A stretch of 64,000 nt of DNA from an uncultured bacterium (GTDB lineage Bacteria; Cyanobacteriota; Vampirovibrionia; Gastranaerophilales; Gastranaerophilaceae), in NCBI GenBank assembly GCA_902788575.1, contig CADAKY010000003.1:48137-112136 (forward strand). The letters run 5' to 3'. The position numbers and the translations under genes are program-made. Below are positions 50,293 to 59,577 of the stretch, in pieces (position 1 is the first letter of the stretch; every line of letters starts with the position of its first letter). The notes under the pieces were generated by a model that saw only the letters and a program-made list of their open reading frames with translations, was not told the origin of the DNA and did not search any database.

Positions 50293-52215
50293 TTATGCCG
50301 TAGTTTTAAGTTTTTGTTCTCGTTCTCTGTCTTCTTTTGCATGAATTCTTCTTGTATTTTTATAAGTTAATCTCGGAATTACCCAGCCTAACAAATAAGG
50401 CGAAATAAAGAAGGTTGCAACAAACGCGGGAACAGAGTTCAAGCCTTTTGCGAATTTGGTTATATTATTGTGTTTTGGTTTTACACCTTTTATTAATTTT
50501 CTTACAACGGTATTTACACTGTCTTTATCAACCTTTGTATCCTTGGTAATTTTCTTTGCGTGGGTTTCTATATTTTCAAAGAATTCAATTATCTGTTGAT
50601 TCTTCTCAGCTTTTGTTTTGTCTTTAAGTTTTGACAGGTCAAGCGTTTGTTCTGTAAATACTTCTTTGGCAAATTCGGATTTGGAAAGAATTTTTGCCAA
50701 ATCTCCGCCGTTTTTGTCTATATATTTACAGAAATTAAGCATTTTTTCCTTGTTATTAACTCCGTCATACAAACTTGAAATTTCAGAGTTACTCAATACA
50801 TGAGTTTTACTGTACGGATTAATAATATCAAGGAACGTTTTCCAGCCGTTCATATTTCTGTCTTTCTGCATCAAAACGTATCCGGATTTGTTTTCATAAG
50901 ATGTTACAAACGCTCTTGTGAGCATTGGCACTGCAAAAACAACCGCAAGAGATGAGGTTACATCTCTTACAAGAATTTCCCAAAGCTCAGTTAAATCTTT
51001 TTTACCGTTTTCATCCTTCTGAGCTCTGTTGTATGCCCTCAGACCTCTCGGTGCAAGCAACCCAAACAAAGACAACCCTGCCATCAGAGTATTTGTAAAG
51101 TTGTGTCCGTTGTATTCCAATTCTGATGAAACAAAATCACTTTTATTCTTATCCAAAAGTTTTCCCAGCCATTCCACAAGACCTTTTCTGCTGTTACCCT
51201 TGAAACTTACTTGATTTTGATTATTATTGCTTTCTTCCGGTTGTTGTTTTCTCGCCCCCGGAGCGACATTACTTCTTGCATATATCTTAGGCAGTACAGA
51301 AAGCACGCCGAGCGTAGACGTTATAAGCGCTGCCGTTGTCAGAATTCGTTTGCCTAATGATTTATTTTTAATACTTTCCGCAGCAGCCTCATCTAATGCA
51401 TCAATATGCTTGTTTGCCGTAATTGCATCATCTGCATACTTAATCATTGCTTCGAATGCACGTTTTGTATTGAATGCTTTTTTGTCGTTTAAAGCTTCCG
51501 AACCGAATTTTACTTTTTCCAGCATATCCAAATCGGAAGATGTCGAGTATCTGATTTGGTCAATATGCTTTGAAATATTCTTCATACAACGGTCTCTATA
51601 GATTGATTTACCGCGAATTATCGGCAGTTTTACTCTTTTAGGTATATTTTCGTATTTGTTAATCTGGTCTAAAATATACCGAACAGATTTATCTGTTGTA
51701 TGCTCTTTACCCAGAGTTTGCTCCAAGATTTGTCTTACATTCTTTTCATAAAATTCCTGCTTAAATTTATTTTTATCTCTGAGTATAGCCCTGTCAAAAT
51801 TATTACCCGCAACAATTTCTTTGAGACTGTTTCCGAAACGTTTGATAAGTTGTGAATTTACCCCTGTAGATTTTCCGCACTTTGCGGCAATAAAAAGTCC
51901 GAGAGGCGCTACCGCCATCATACATGGGCCGGTCATGCCTTCTCTTCCCAAGACTTCCAGACCTTCCTGCGTATTATATTTGCCGGTTACTTCTTTATCT
52001 CTTAAGAATCCTGCACCCGTTCTCGGTACGGTCATACCTAAAAAATCCTGAATCAAAAACGACACAACAAAACCACCGTTTTCAATGCCCTGCATAATTC
52101 CACCCACTGCATTCATTGCAGGAGCAGCACTGCGAAACGCAGGAGAATGTTTTTCTTTCCCCTGCTGTTCAGGTTTATTTACAGAAACTATATTATTTTT
52201 GATTTCCACAGACAA
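50293..52215 (-). CDS. large membrane hypothetical protein
   Basis: A 640-residue protein that I do not recognise. The start is TTG at 52215, preceded by AAGG. The N-terminus has the short motif SPAFRSAAP, and a second NQVSFKGNSRKG lies near residue 335. Hydrophobic segments occur near residues 46-60 (FVVSFLIQDFLGM), 95-110, 290-310, 370-385, 410-430 and 600-615. The rest is helical and basic. Other proteins here (32118, 58306) carry similar FK-type motifs near the N-terminus. It lies downstream of the 127-bp repeat copy B and probably stands alone. Confidence 0.6.
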   Translation of the reverse strand: MSVEIKNNIVSVNKPEQQGKEKHSPAFRSAAPAMNAVGGIMQGIENGGFVVSFLIQDFLGMTVPRTGAGFLRDKEVTGKYNTQEGLEVLGREGMTGPCMMAVAPLGLFIAAKCGKSTGVNSQLIKRFGNSLKEIVAGNNFDRAILRDKNKFKQEFYEKNVRQILEQTLGKEHTTDKSVRYILDQINKYENIPKRVKLPIIRGKSIYRDRCMKNISKHIDQIRYSTSSDLDMLEKVKFGSEALNDKKAFNTKRAFEAMIKYADDAITANKHIDALDEAAAESIKNKSLGKRILTTAALITSTLGVLSVLPKIYARSNVAPGARKQQPEESNNNQNQVSFKGNSRKGLVEWLGKLLDKNKSDFVSSELEYNGHNFTNTLMAGLSLFGLLAPRGLRAYNRAQKDENGKKDLTELWEILVRDVTSSLAVVFAVPMLTRAFVTSYENKSGYVLMQKDRNMNGWKTFLDIINPYSKTHVLSNSEISSLYDGVNNKEKMLNFCKYIDKNGGDLAKILSKSEFAKEVFTEQTLDLSKLKDKTKAEKNQQIIEFFENIETHAKKITKDTKVDKDSVNTVVRKLIKGVKPKHNNITKFAKGLNSVPAFVATFFISPYLLGWVIPRLTYKNTRRIHAKEDREREQKLKTTA

Positions 52216-52301
52216 ATTAACCTTTTTTAAATACGACCTATATTATTTTAAAGTTTTATGACCGCGAAAAATTGACAAAATATTAAGCAATTGTTACAAA
52301 A

Positions 52302-52428
52302 CGAGGACGCAGAAAAATCCAAAATTTGACAGAATTTTGAGATTTTCCCGCGTCCGACTTTGGTGTGTGAGAGTCAATCCCTATGCGGGATAGCATAGGG
52401 ATTGACTCGAAACCGTTCCTCTGAGTTT
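52302..52428. repeat. 127-bp dispersed double-hairpin repeat, copy B
   Basis: It matches 27789-27915 at 124 of 127 bases in direct orientation. Its second hairpin is a perfect 16-bp stem (GAGTCAATCCCTATGC with GCATAGGGATTGACTC). The three differences from copy A include one change that completes this stem. It sits between the 640-residue gene's start and the transporter's stop. Confidence 0.88.
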
Positions 52429-52452
52429 GCGGAAAAATTAAATACATATTTT

Positions 52453-53385
52453 TTACGCAATAAAAGTAATAACCGTTCCCGAAATAATACTTATTAACAA
52501 AAGCAAAACTATAATTTTTAAAGTATCTTTAAAATCATTATTTTTTAACAGAACTAATAAACCCAAACCCGCATTTGCAAGAAGTCCGCTCATAGCAGCC
52601 CCAAATGTAATTGTACCTTTCATAAGCATCATCGTGATACCGATTGAGATGGCACAGTTAGGAATTAACCCTATAAAAGATGCTATAACCGGCTGTATAA
52701 ATTTACTGCCCGCAATCAAATCCGTTATCGTTGCACTCTCAAGACAATAATTCAAAATAAGCGTGATAACAAGAATAAAACCAAATACGTTTGCCGTATG
52801 AACTATCGGGTGAATAAGAATTTCACGCTTGTGTCCGTGTTCAATATCGTGTTTGCAGCACCCCTCTTCTTCTACAATCTCGGGTGTGAAGTCTTCATTA
52901 TCAACAATTTTTGTAGGCATAATGAATTCTATTAAATAACCAAAAATTATACCTATTATTAACTTTAACCCTACTATAGGAACCACCAAATACATTTTTG
53001 ACGGAGTAGCAAGCAAAATAGGAATTGTTTCATCGGAAGTTGCCAGATATACCGCAATCAATGCCCCGCGCGTAATTATTCTTCGGGAATACAGGCTGCT
53101 TGCAATAACAGAAAATCCGCACTGCGGTATTATTGAAGCAAGACTTCCCACCAAGATTCCGCTTTTTCCGGTTTTTTTGATTAAAGAATTTATTCTTTCT
53201 GCCCAGAAAAACTCCAAAAGCTCAATAATCAGAAATACAACAAACAAAAACGGCAAAAGATGAACGCTGTCACAAATCGCGTCAATGACCCAATCCGCAA
53301 ACGGCAGTTTTTCAATCAAAGAATCCAACGGTTCAAACAGCCCTTCATTAAATGCATTAAGTTTATTTATCACTGAAATAAGCAT
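52453..53385 (-). CDS. putative heavy-metal exporter, ArsP_2-like (10-helix type)
   Basis: A 310-residue membrane protein with about eight to ten helices. The pattern (WAERINSLIKKTGKSG, VGSLASIIPQCGFSVIASSLYS, LIAVYLATSDETIPILL and a second repeat FIGLIPNCAISIGITMML) is that of the family of putative manganese/heavy-metal exporters (ArsP_2 type). Both halves have the PxCG / PNCA type element with a Cys. A loop between helices is rich in Cys and His (GCCKHDIEHGHK) and could bind metal. I chose ATG 53385; a TTG at 53403 is possible. The substrate is unknown: arsenic, manganese and other metals have been suggested for relatives. Confidence 0.72.
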   Translation of the reverse strand: MLISVINKLNAFNEGLFEPLDSLIEKLPFADWVIDAICDSVHLLPFLFVVFLIIELLEFFWAERINSLIKKTGKSGILVGSLASIIPQCGFSVIASSLYSRRIITRGALIAVYLATSDETIPILLATPSKMYLVVPIVGLKLIIGIIFGYLIEFIMPTKIVDNEDFTPEIVEEEGCCKHDIEHGHKREILIHPIVHTANVFGFILVITLILNYCLESATITDLIAGSKFIQPVIASFIGLIPNCAISIGITMMLMKGTITFGAAMSGLLANAGLGLLVLLKNNDFKDTLKIIVLLLLISIISGTVITFIA

Positions 53386-53476
53386 AACTATACAATAACA
53401 CAAAACCCTTTAAACATTGGTCATCTTTATATATGATTTCCTGAAAATGCCGGTTTAAATATTATCAGATTTAATA

Positions 53477-54058
53477 TTAAACCTTTTTCCTTAAATAATC
53501 TAATACAGCTCTCAAGGCATTTCCTCTGTGTGAAATTTTATTTTTTTCTTCTTCCGAAAGTTCAGCAATAGTTTTATCATACCCTTCCGGTAAGAAAATA
53601 GGGTCGTATCCGAATCCGTTCACTCCGCGGGCTTCTTTTATAATCTCACCGCTGCAAATCCCCTGAAATTTAAACTCTGTTTCCCCCTTCGGATTCAAAA
53701 GCGTCATTGCACAAGAAAAATGAGCCTTTCTGTTTTTAATACCATCTAATTCATTTAATACTCGTTCTATTCTTAACTTAGGAGTCTCAGCATATCTTGC
53801 GGAATAAATCCCCGGTTTTCCGCCGAGAGCATCAATACAAAGTCCTGAATCATCAGCAAGAGTCCACGTTTTTCCAAGCTCCCACGCAGAATGAGCTTTT
53901 ATGTAAGAATTTTCTTCAAAAGTTTCACCATCTTCAATCGGATTAAATCCCTCCGGAGGCAATATAAATTCCAGAGACAAATCCGGCGCAAAATCTCTTA
54001 CAATTTCATTTATCTCCTGAACTTTATGAATATTTGACGATGCTAAAACTATTTTCAT
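53477..54058 (-). CDS. rdgB: XTP/dITP pyrophosphatase (RdgB/HAM1)
   Basis: A 193-residue house-cleaning enzyme that hydrolyses dITP and XTP to the monophosphates. Family blocks: IVLASSNIHKVQEI at the N-terminus, TLADDSGLCIDALGGKPGIYSARY in the middle, and GFGYDPIFLPEGYDKTIAELS with SHRGNALR near the end. It overlaps the stop of the preceding GT2 gene by one base (TAATG arrangement), so the two are translated in tandem. Confidence 0.94.
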   Translation of the reverse strand: MKIVLASSNIHKVQEINEIVRDFAPDLSLEFILPPEGFNPIEDGETFEENSYIKAHSAWELGKTWTLADDSGLCIDALGGKPGIYSARYAETPKLRIERVLNELDGIKNRKAHFSCAMTLLNPKGETEFKFQGICSGEIIKEARGVNGFGYDPIFLPEGYDKTIAELSEEEKNKISHRGNALRAVLDYLRKKV

Positions 54059-54855
54059 TATGTATCAACCCTCTTATTATAATAATTAAGCTCTTTATCT
54101 AAATCTAAAATCTTCCCTTTACTTCCGTATACACCTGCTTTTATACCCATTTTTGCAAGTCTGTAACATAAGCTTGTATATAAAACTTCCAGCCCGTATT
54201 TACAAGAACGCACAAAGTTTATTGAAGAAGCCTCAGGAAAATATTTTGTCGGACAAGAAATTTCGCCGATTTTAAACCCGTTAAACAAAATAAGCGCAAG
54301 CATTTGATTATCAAAAATAAAATCATCACTACAGGTTTCAAGCGGTAAATTTTCCAAAATCTTTCGCGTGAACCCCCTAAAACCCGTATGATACTCAGAA
54401 AGTTTTTCTCCTGTTAAAATATTCTGAAATTCTGTTAAAAACCGGTTTGAAACAAATTTGTACAAAGGCATACCGCCTCTTAGCGCAGAATTACCCAGCA
54501 TTCTTGATGCAATAACAGCATCATATTCTTCAAAAGCCATCATAGATGCTATTGCCGGAATAAGCTTCGGGGTATACTGATAATCCGGATGAAGCATAAT
54601 TACTATATCCGCACCGGCTTTTAATGCCGCACGATAACAAGATTTCTGATTTGCACCGTAGCCTTTATTTTTATCATGAACAATTGTGGTAATATTAAGC
54701 CTTTTAGCAATTTCTTTTGTACCGTCATTAGAGAAATCGTCGACAAGGATAACCTCATCGACGAAATTTTGATAAATCTCATTATATGTTTTCTCTAAAG
54801 TCTTTTCTGCATTATATGCAGGCATTATAACTACAATTTTTTTGTTATTCAGCAT
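54058..54855 (-). CDS. glycosyltransferase family 2
   Basis: A 265-residue GT-A protein. The nucleotide-sugar site is visible as [28 protein letters not shown] and, for metal binding, MLHPDYQ in place of the usual DxD. Members include dolichol- or undecaprenyl-phosphate mannosyl and glucosyltransferases, and this one has the DPM1-like block [12 protein letters not shown]. It could make lipid-linked sugars for envelope polymers. It starts just after hpf and precedes rdgB. The precise sugar cannot be read. Confidence 0.86.
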   Translation of the reverse strand: MLNNKKIVVIMPAYNAEKTLEKTYNEIYQNFVDEVILVDDFSNDGTKEIAKRLNITTIVHDKNKGYGANQKSCYRAALKAGADIVIMLHPDYQYTPKLIPAIASMMAFEEYDAVIASRMLGNSALRGGMPLYKFVSNRFLTEFQNILTGEKLSEYHTGFRGFTRKILENLPLETCSDDFIFDNQMLALILFNGFKIGEISCPTKYFPEASSINFVRSCKYGLEVLYTSLCYRLAKMGIKAGVYGSKGKILDLDKELNYYNKRVDT

Positions 54856-54861
54856 TAAATA

Positions 54862-55215
54862 CTAACTTTCTAAAGCCTCTTCTTTAGCTTCAGAGTTTCT
54901 GATTGTAGATTTGTCTGAAGATAATGCTTTGTCTTTAAACTTTTTGACTTGTCTGTCAAGCTTGTCTGCCAAAAGGTCAATACTTGCATACATAGATTCC
55001 GCAGACTCCTCGCAATGAACAACACCTGTGTTCATTTTGCAAGAAACTTCCGCAACATGTTTACCTGTAGCAGCAGGGTTCTTGATGACAGAAAGGATTA
55101 CGTCAATTCCTGTAATCTGGTCATAATGGTTTGCAACTTTGCCGACTTTTTCCTTGACATAAGCCTTGATAGCGTCGGTAATTTCAATGTTTTTACCGTT
55201 TACGTGTATGTGCAT
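54862..55215 (-). CDS. hpf: ribosome hibernation-promoting factor, short form
   Basis: A 117-residue HPF/RaiA protein. The S30AE fold is clear: MHIHVNGKNIEITDAIKAYVKEKVGKV, then YDQITGIDVILSVIKNP, then KHVAEVSCKMN, and the helix SMYASIDLLADKLDRQVKK. The short length, with only a charged tail, indicates the short type without the dimerisation domain that makes 100S ribosomes in long-HPF bacteria. It binds the small subunit decoding region in stationary phase. TAGGAGGTG precedes ATG 55215. Confidence 0.93.
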   Translation of the reverse strand: MHIHVNGKNIEITDAIKAYVKEKVGKVANHYDQITGIDVILSVIKNPAATGKHVAEVSCKMNTGVVHCEESAESMYASIDLLADKLDRQVKKFKDKALSSDKSTIRNSEAKEEALES

Positions 55216-55323
55216 TTACACCTCCTAATATACTACTTTTCTATTATAGCGCACAAAAGAGTATTTTTAAAGAGGTTTGTAACCTAATTAAAAAATATTT
55301 TTACAACTTTTTATAATGCTAAA

Positions 55324-55539
55324 TTAATCAATAACCTGCGGCATTTCAACATTCGGAGCGCCGATAGTTCTTACCAGTTCAAGAACAGCAGCCTTCATCT
55401 GACACTTTTGTGCGGTAGTACTGAAAAAATCACTGTAAAAACATCCGTCACACACACAACCGCGTTTATAACATTCTAATGCTGTAGGAGTCCATCTTTT
55501 TACAGCAATAGCCTTCCCCATATCACGACTTTTAAACAC
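55324..55539 (-). CDS. small Cys-motif protein, paralogue of the one at 4491
   Basis: A 71-residue protein. GTG 55539 is supported by GGAGGATATAA. The sequence WTPTALECYKRGCVCDGC, then KCQMKAAVLEL, then GAPN is parallel to the mini-protein at 4491-4694 (W-T-x2-A-x-E-C-Y-K, CxxC, C-Q-M). It has six cysteines, one more pair than its relative. Zinc or iron-sulfur binding is likely but not proven. It stands alone, followed on the minus strand by the hpf gene about 110 bases on. Confidence 0.7.
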   Translation of the reverse strand: MFKSRDMGKAIAVKRWTPTALECYKRGCVCDGCFYSDFFSTTAQKCQMKAAVLELVRTIGAPNVEMPQVID

Positions 55540-55905
55540 TTATATCCTCCGAAAAGTAATTTACTATATTATTCCCCAAAATTAGAAACAGTCTCTCTTC
55601 CTGTCCCCAACCTATATTTCTATTATATTGACTGAGTTGTATAATACAACCCAAGAACCCTCAATTGTTAAGTTTTATAACAAACTTGCACAGCCTTGAA
55701 CAGACTGGTTTAAGGGCTTTTCGGACATGCTTTTCCCGCATGATTACATGATTTGAGCATTTTAAAACATGTCTGATGCATGCCGGTTACATGTTTTCAT
55801 GATTTTTATAAAAGTTAAGTTTTGTAACGATGTTGGCATGTACATGTCAAATTTTGTAAAAACAAATACTTATTATATATAGATAACAAAAACAGAGGAT
55901 AAAAT
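55540..55905. other. gene-free stretch with dense CATG words
   Basis: Nine CATG tetramers occur between 55726 and 55846, often as ACATG or CATGT, and two related GTTAAGTTTTRTAAC sequences flank them at about 55667 and 55814. I see no ORF. The region lies upstream of the 68-residue gene and next to the promoter area of the Cys mini-protein. Confidence 0.6.
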
Positions 55906-56112
55906 ATGTGCTGTGGTTTTTCCAGACAAGTAAATATTAACATTAACGGCAACGGATGTTTTATGCCTTTTTATCCGATTGGCGGTTTCCCTCCCATGTA
56001 TGGAGGCTGGGGAATGTGCAGTCCTGCAAACATTTTCGGATTTGCAATGGGAAATGCACTCGGAAACCTTGCATTCAAAGGAATTGCAAGCTTCTTTAAC
56101 AAACTTGCATAA
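55906..56112 (+). CDS. 68-residue Gly/Phe/Pro-rich protein
   Basis: A short protein with an N-terminal CCGF, then alternating polar strand VNININGNG, and a segment rich in Gly, Pro, Phe and Met (MPFYPIGGFPPMYGGWGM) that looks disordered or membrane-interacting. The end (NIFGFAMGNALGNLAFKGIASFFNKLA) is an amphipathic helix. It has AGAGGATAAAAT before ATG 55906 and lies downstream of the CATG cluster, converging on galE. No family comes to mind. Confidence 0.62.
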   Translation: MCCGFSRQVNININGNGCFMPFYPIGGFPPMYGGWGMCSPANIFGFAMGNALGNLAFKGIASFFNKLA

Positions 56113-56131
56113 CTCAATTCAAAAAACATGC

Positions 56132-57133
56132 CTATTTTGTAACAAACCTGCTTTGCAGTTCTTTTTCCCATTCATAAGCTGATGCAATACTGTTTTCGAT
56201 AGTTTTAGCAGGTTTCCAGCCCAAAATTGTTTTTGCCTTGTTTGCATTTGCATACAGCTTTGCAGGGTCACCGGCTCTTCTTTCTACGACTTCTACCGGA
56301 ATTTTTTGCTCCAAAACTTTTTCACATGCGTCAAAAACATTCTTTACACTGTCACCGTTTTCCGTTCCGAGGTTAAAAACATCAGACTTATTTTCTTTGT
56401 TCAAATATTCAAGAGCAAGCCTATGCGCCTCCGCAAGGTCCTCAACATTTACATAATCTCTTATGCAAGTTCCGTCAGGAGTTTCATAGTCATCACCAAA
56501 TATCTTAAAGGTTTTTCCTCCGCTGAATGTTGATTTTAAAATATTCGGAATAAGGTGAGTTTCCGGTTCATGCCACTCGCCGACTCTTGCCTGACTGTCA
56601 CATCCTGCAACGTTGAAATATCTGAGTTTTATTGATTTAAGCCCGTAAGCAATATCATATTCCTTCATCATCATTTCAACCATAAGTTTCGATGTTCCGT
56701 ATGGATTAATCGGACTTTGCGGATGTTTTTCGTCAATCGGTGTATAATTCGGCTCTCCATAAGTCGCACATGTTGATGAAAATACAATCTTTTTAACATT
56801 ATGTTTAACCATTGTATCCAAAAGGTTAAGCGTTCCGAAGGCATTATTTCTGTAATATTTACCCGGATTTGTTACGGACTCTCCGACAAGCGCAAATGCC
56901 GCAAAATGAATAACCGCATCAATATCATATTTGTTGAATACTTTTTCAATGTCTTCAATATTTCTCAAATCCCCGCGTTCAAATTTAACGTTTCCGATTT
57001 TTTGAAGAGTTTCAATTGTCTCTATGTGACCGTTTTCAAGATTATCAAATACAACAATATCATATCCTGCGTTTATAAAATTAATTACTGCGTGACTTCC
57101 TATGTATCCTGCGCCTCCGGTTATAAGTATCAT
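56132..57133 (-). CDS. galE: UDP-glucose 4-epimerase
   Basis: A 333-residue extended SDR enzyme, NAD-dependent. NAD motif GGAGYIGSHAV at the N-terminus, then the catalytic SSTCATYGE and YGTSKLMVE (Tyr and Lys), with a UDP-hexose part ending DVFNLGTENG and GWKPAKTIE. It interconverts UDP-glucose and UDP-galactose. GGAGG precedes ATG 57133, which overlaps glf by 4 bases. With glf it supplies UDP-galactofuranose for a surface polysaccharide. Confidence 0.95.
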   Translation of the reverse strand: MILITGGAGYIGSHAVINFINAGYDIVVFDNLENGHIETIETLQKIGNVKFERGDLRNIEDIEKVFNKYDIDAVIHFAAFALVGESVTNPGKYYRNNAFGTLNLLDTMVKHNVKKIVFSSTCATYGEPNYTPIDEKHPQSPINPYGTSKLMVEMMMKEYDIAYGLKSIKLRYFNVAGCDSQARVGEWHEPETHLIPNILKSTFSGGKTFKIFGDDYETPDGTCIRDYVNVEDLAEAHRLALEYLNKENKSDVFNLGTENGDSVKNVFDACEKVLEQKIPVEVVERRAGDPAKLYANANKAKTILGWKPAKTIENSIASAYEWEKELQSRFVTK

Positions 57134-58236
57134 TTTATTTCCTCCTTAAAAAAGTTTAATGCTCTCTCTACTGCCAAATCCATATTGTAATATTTATAAT
57201 CCCCGAGCCTGCCGATAAAATATACATTCTTCGGTTGCTCCGCCTTGTATTTTTCATACAAAGCCTGATTGTCAGGATTTGAAATCGGGTAATATCTTTC
57301 ATTTTTTCCGTTTTCAAACACTTGCGGATATTCAATTGATATTACGGTCTTTTCAGACTTTTCGTCCAAGAAATATTTATGCTCGGTTATTCTTGTAAAA
57401 TCGTATTCATTCGGATAGTTTGTTACAACTGCTTTTTGAAAATATTCTTTGTTTATTGTTCTCACGTCAAATACCAAACTTCTGTACGGAAGTTCACCGT
57501 ATTTGTATCCGAAGAATTCATCAATTGCACCTGTATAAATAATTCTCTCAAAATCGCCGTTTATGTCTTTATAGTCTGTGTTTAATTTCATTTTTATATT
57601 CGGATGGTCAAAAATTTTTTCAACCATTTTTGTGTATCCGTTAAGCGGAATTCCCTGATATTTATCCTGAAAATATCTGTTATCATGGCTTACAAATACC
57701 GGTACTCTTGCCGTAACAGACGGGTCAATTTCCTCAGGTTTCAAACCCCATTGTTTCATTGTGTAATTTTTAAAAACATGTTCATACACATAATCGGCAA
57801 GAAATTTTAAATCTTCATCATCATTATTTTTCAAATCTAAAATAGGAACTTTTACTCCGTATCCGTATTTTGAAATAAGCTTTTCCTCAATTCTTTCAGC
57901 CATTTTTGGCGAAAAAACTTCATATAATGTTGTCAGATTAAACGGAAGAGTTACAGAGTTTCCTTCTATCACAGCATTTGGCTTAAGATAAAAATAATGC
58001 CACTCTGTAAAGCGTGAGAGAAAATCCCAAACTTCTTTTATTTTTGTGTGAAAAATATGCGGACCGTATTTGTGAATAGTTATTCCTGTTTTAGCATCTC
58101 TGTAATCATAAATATTTCCTGCAATATGGTCTTTTCTGTCAATGACTAATACAGTTTCGCCAAGTTCTTCCGCAATTTTTCTTGCAACTACAGCACCCGA
58201 AATACCGGCTCCCACGATAAGATTTTTTATACTCAT
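57130..58236 (-). CDS. glf: UDP-galactopyranose mutase
   Basis: A 368-residue FAD enzyme. NAD/FAD motif IVGAGISGAVVARKIAEEL opens the protein; further family blocks are IHKYGPHIFHT, VFKNYTMKQWGLKPEEI, and the end VYFIGRLGDYKYYNMD. It converts UDP-Galp to UDP-Galf, the donor for galactofuranose in O-antigen or similar glycans. It is the first gene of glf-galE and overlaps galE by 4 bases. The pairing supplies UDP-Galf from UDP-glucose in two steps. Confidence 0.96.
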   Translation of the reverse strand: MSIKNLIVGAGISGAVVARKIAEELGETVLVIDRKDHIAGNIYDYRDAKTGITIHKYGPHIFHTKIKEVWDFLSRFTEWHYFYLKPNAVIEGNSVTLPFNLTTLYEVFSPKMAERIEEKLISKYGYGVKVPILDLKNNDDEDLKFLADYVYEHVFKNYTMKQWGLKPEEIDPSVTARVPVFVSHDNRYFQDKYQGIPLNGYTKMVEKIFDHPNIKMKLNTDYKDINGDFERIIYTGAIDEFFGYKYGELPYRSLVFDVRTINKEYFQKAVVTNYPNEYDFTRITEHKYFLDEKSEKTVISIEYPQVFENGKNERYYPISNPDNQALYEKYKAEQPKNVYFIGRLGDYKYYNMDLAVERALNFFKEEIK

Positions 58237-58305
58237 ATAACCCGCCTATCTTCAGGCAAATTTTATCATAAAAAACCTATACGGTAAATATATTCTTTTA
58301 ATTTT

Positions 58306-58698
58306 TTACACCGCTTTTTTAATAATATTTTTTGAATAAGTTCCTATTTTTGAGGATAAATTAGTTTTTTTCCCATCAACAAGCTTTTTTTCTTTTAAAA
58401 ACACATCCGTATCACTCTGTTTCGGATAAGAAGCAGCTTTGTACAAAAATGTAGGAACCAGAAATGTCATAGCAATAACAGCAGCACCGGCGCCTATCAG
58501 TCCCGCATTCTTCCAATTTGAAGTATAACTTCTGGAAATAGCAGTCATAGCAGCTCCGACAGCAAGCGATATTCCGCCGGCATTCATAAGCGCAATTTTT
58601 TCTTCCGCTTCGCTGCGAAATTTTCCGGATGCATCAGAACCTTTTAATCCCCCCTTGAATAATACCTTAGGGGTCAAGGCATTGACAGGTTGAATCAT
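58306..58698 (-). CDS. small two-helix membrane protein with N-terminal FKG motif
   Basis: A 130-residue protein. I chose ATG 58698 (an earlier GTG would add 4 residues). It opens with IQPVNALTPKVLFKGGLKG, similar to the N-terminus of the 210-residue protein (IQPIQ, SPSFKA). Two membrane helices lie near residues 44-62 and 75-95. The C-terminus is basic (KKTNLSSKIGTYSKNIIKKAV). It has no known family. It stands between glf and the flagellar operon, same strand, with over 80 bases on each side. Confidence 0.62.
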   Translation of the reverse strand: MIQPVNALTPKVLFKGGLKGSDASGKFRSEAEEKIALMNAGGISLAVGAAMTAISRSYTSNWKNAGLIGAGAAVIAMTFLVPTFLYKAASYPKQSDTDVFLKEKKLVDGKKTNLSSKIGTYSKNIIKKAV

Positions 58699-58789
58699 AA
58701 TCACACACACTTTCTTCTTTAATTCTCGATACTTGCATTTTAACCTACTTGAGGAAAGTTGTAAACTATTCTTAAGAATGAATTTATTT

Positions 58790-59569
58790 TTAATAAATAT
58801 TCGAAAAAGAGGTAAAAAAGTCTGAAATTACATTGATTAGCATAGGCAAAATCCATATCATAATTGCCGCACCAAAAACAGGCTTAAACAAGAAACTCAA
58901 TTGGAAAACGTTTACCTGAGGTGCGGTTTTTGAAATTACACCAAGAATAATATCCTGCCCTAATGTCGCCAAAAGCACAGGTGACGCTATTTGCAACCCC
59001 ATGTATAATACGTTTGAGGTTGTAGTTACAAGATAATCCATATTAATAATTTTTTCCAAAGGAATTGATACGGCGTAAACCGGAAACAGTGTAAAACTTC
59101 TGATAAGAGCATTTATCATCCAGTAAAAGCCTCCGAGTTCAATAAAGATAATCAATCCCAATAAAGTAATCATACGGCTCAGAATAGATGTCTGGCTGTT
59201 ACTTGAAGGGTCCATGACCATTGCGGAAGATAAACCCATTTGTGTATTAATCATATCTCCGCCGGCTTCGATTGCCAAAATCAAGAGCTGTGCAATATAC
59301 CCGATTATTGCACCGACAGCAAAATTTAACAGCAATAACAACATCGGAGAAATATTGCTTGGAGGTGCTGCAGGTTTTAAAAGCGGAGTGATAATTATGG
59401 TAAGAATAAAAGCGAATGCAAGCTTTACAATTCCTGCAATTTCTTTTCTGTTAAAAATCGGTGCAAATCTTATGAACCCCAAAAGACGCGCAAATACAAT
59501 AAACCCCGCCGAGAACCAGCGTGAAAATTCGGGAAATAATATTGATATTTGTTGTACTAATTGATCCAT
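58790..59569 (-). CDS. fliR: flagellar export gate protein FliR
   Basis: A 259-residue protein with about six membrane helices. The pattern (FARLLGFIRFAPIF, GGDMINTQMGLSSAMVMDPSSNSQTSILSRM, ATLGQDIILGVISKTAPQVNVFQLSF) is clear FliR: family blocks G-x-D-x-Q-x-G-F-x-x-A-x-x-x-DP and the conserved RxxPxxNVF area (here KTAPQVNVF). FliR with FliP and FliQ builds the export gate of the flagellar basal body. I chose ATG 59569 because AAGGAG precedes it. It is the last gene of the local flagellar run. Confidence 0.9.
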   Translation of the reverse strand: MDQLVQQISILFPEFSRWFSAGFIVFARLLGFIRFAPIFNRKEIAGIVKLAFAFILTIIITPLLKPAAPPSNISPMLLLLLNFAVGAIIGYIAQLLILAIEAGGDMINTQMGLSSAMVMDPSSNSQTSILSRMITLLGLIIFIELGGFYWMINALIRSFTLFPVYAVSIPLEKIINMDYLVTTTSNVLYMGLQIASPVLLATLGQDIILGVISKTAPQVNVFQLSFLFKPVFGAAIMIWILPMLINVISDFFTSFSNIY

Positions 59570-59577
59570 CAATCTCC

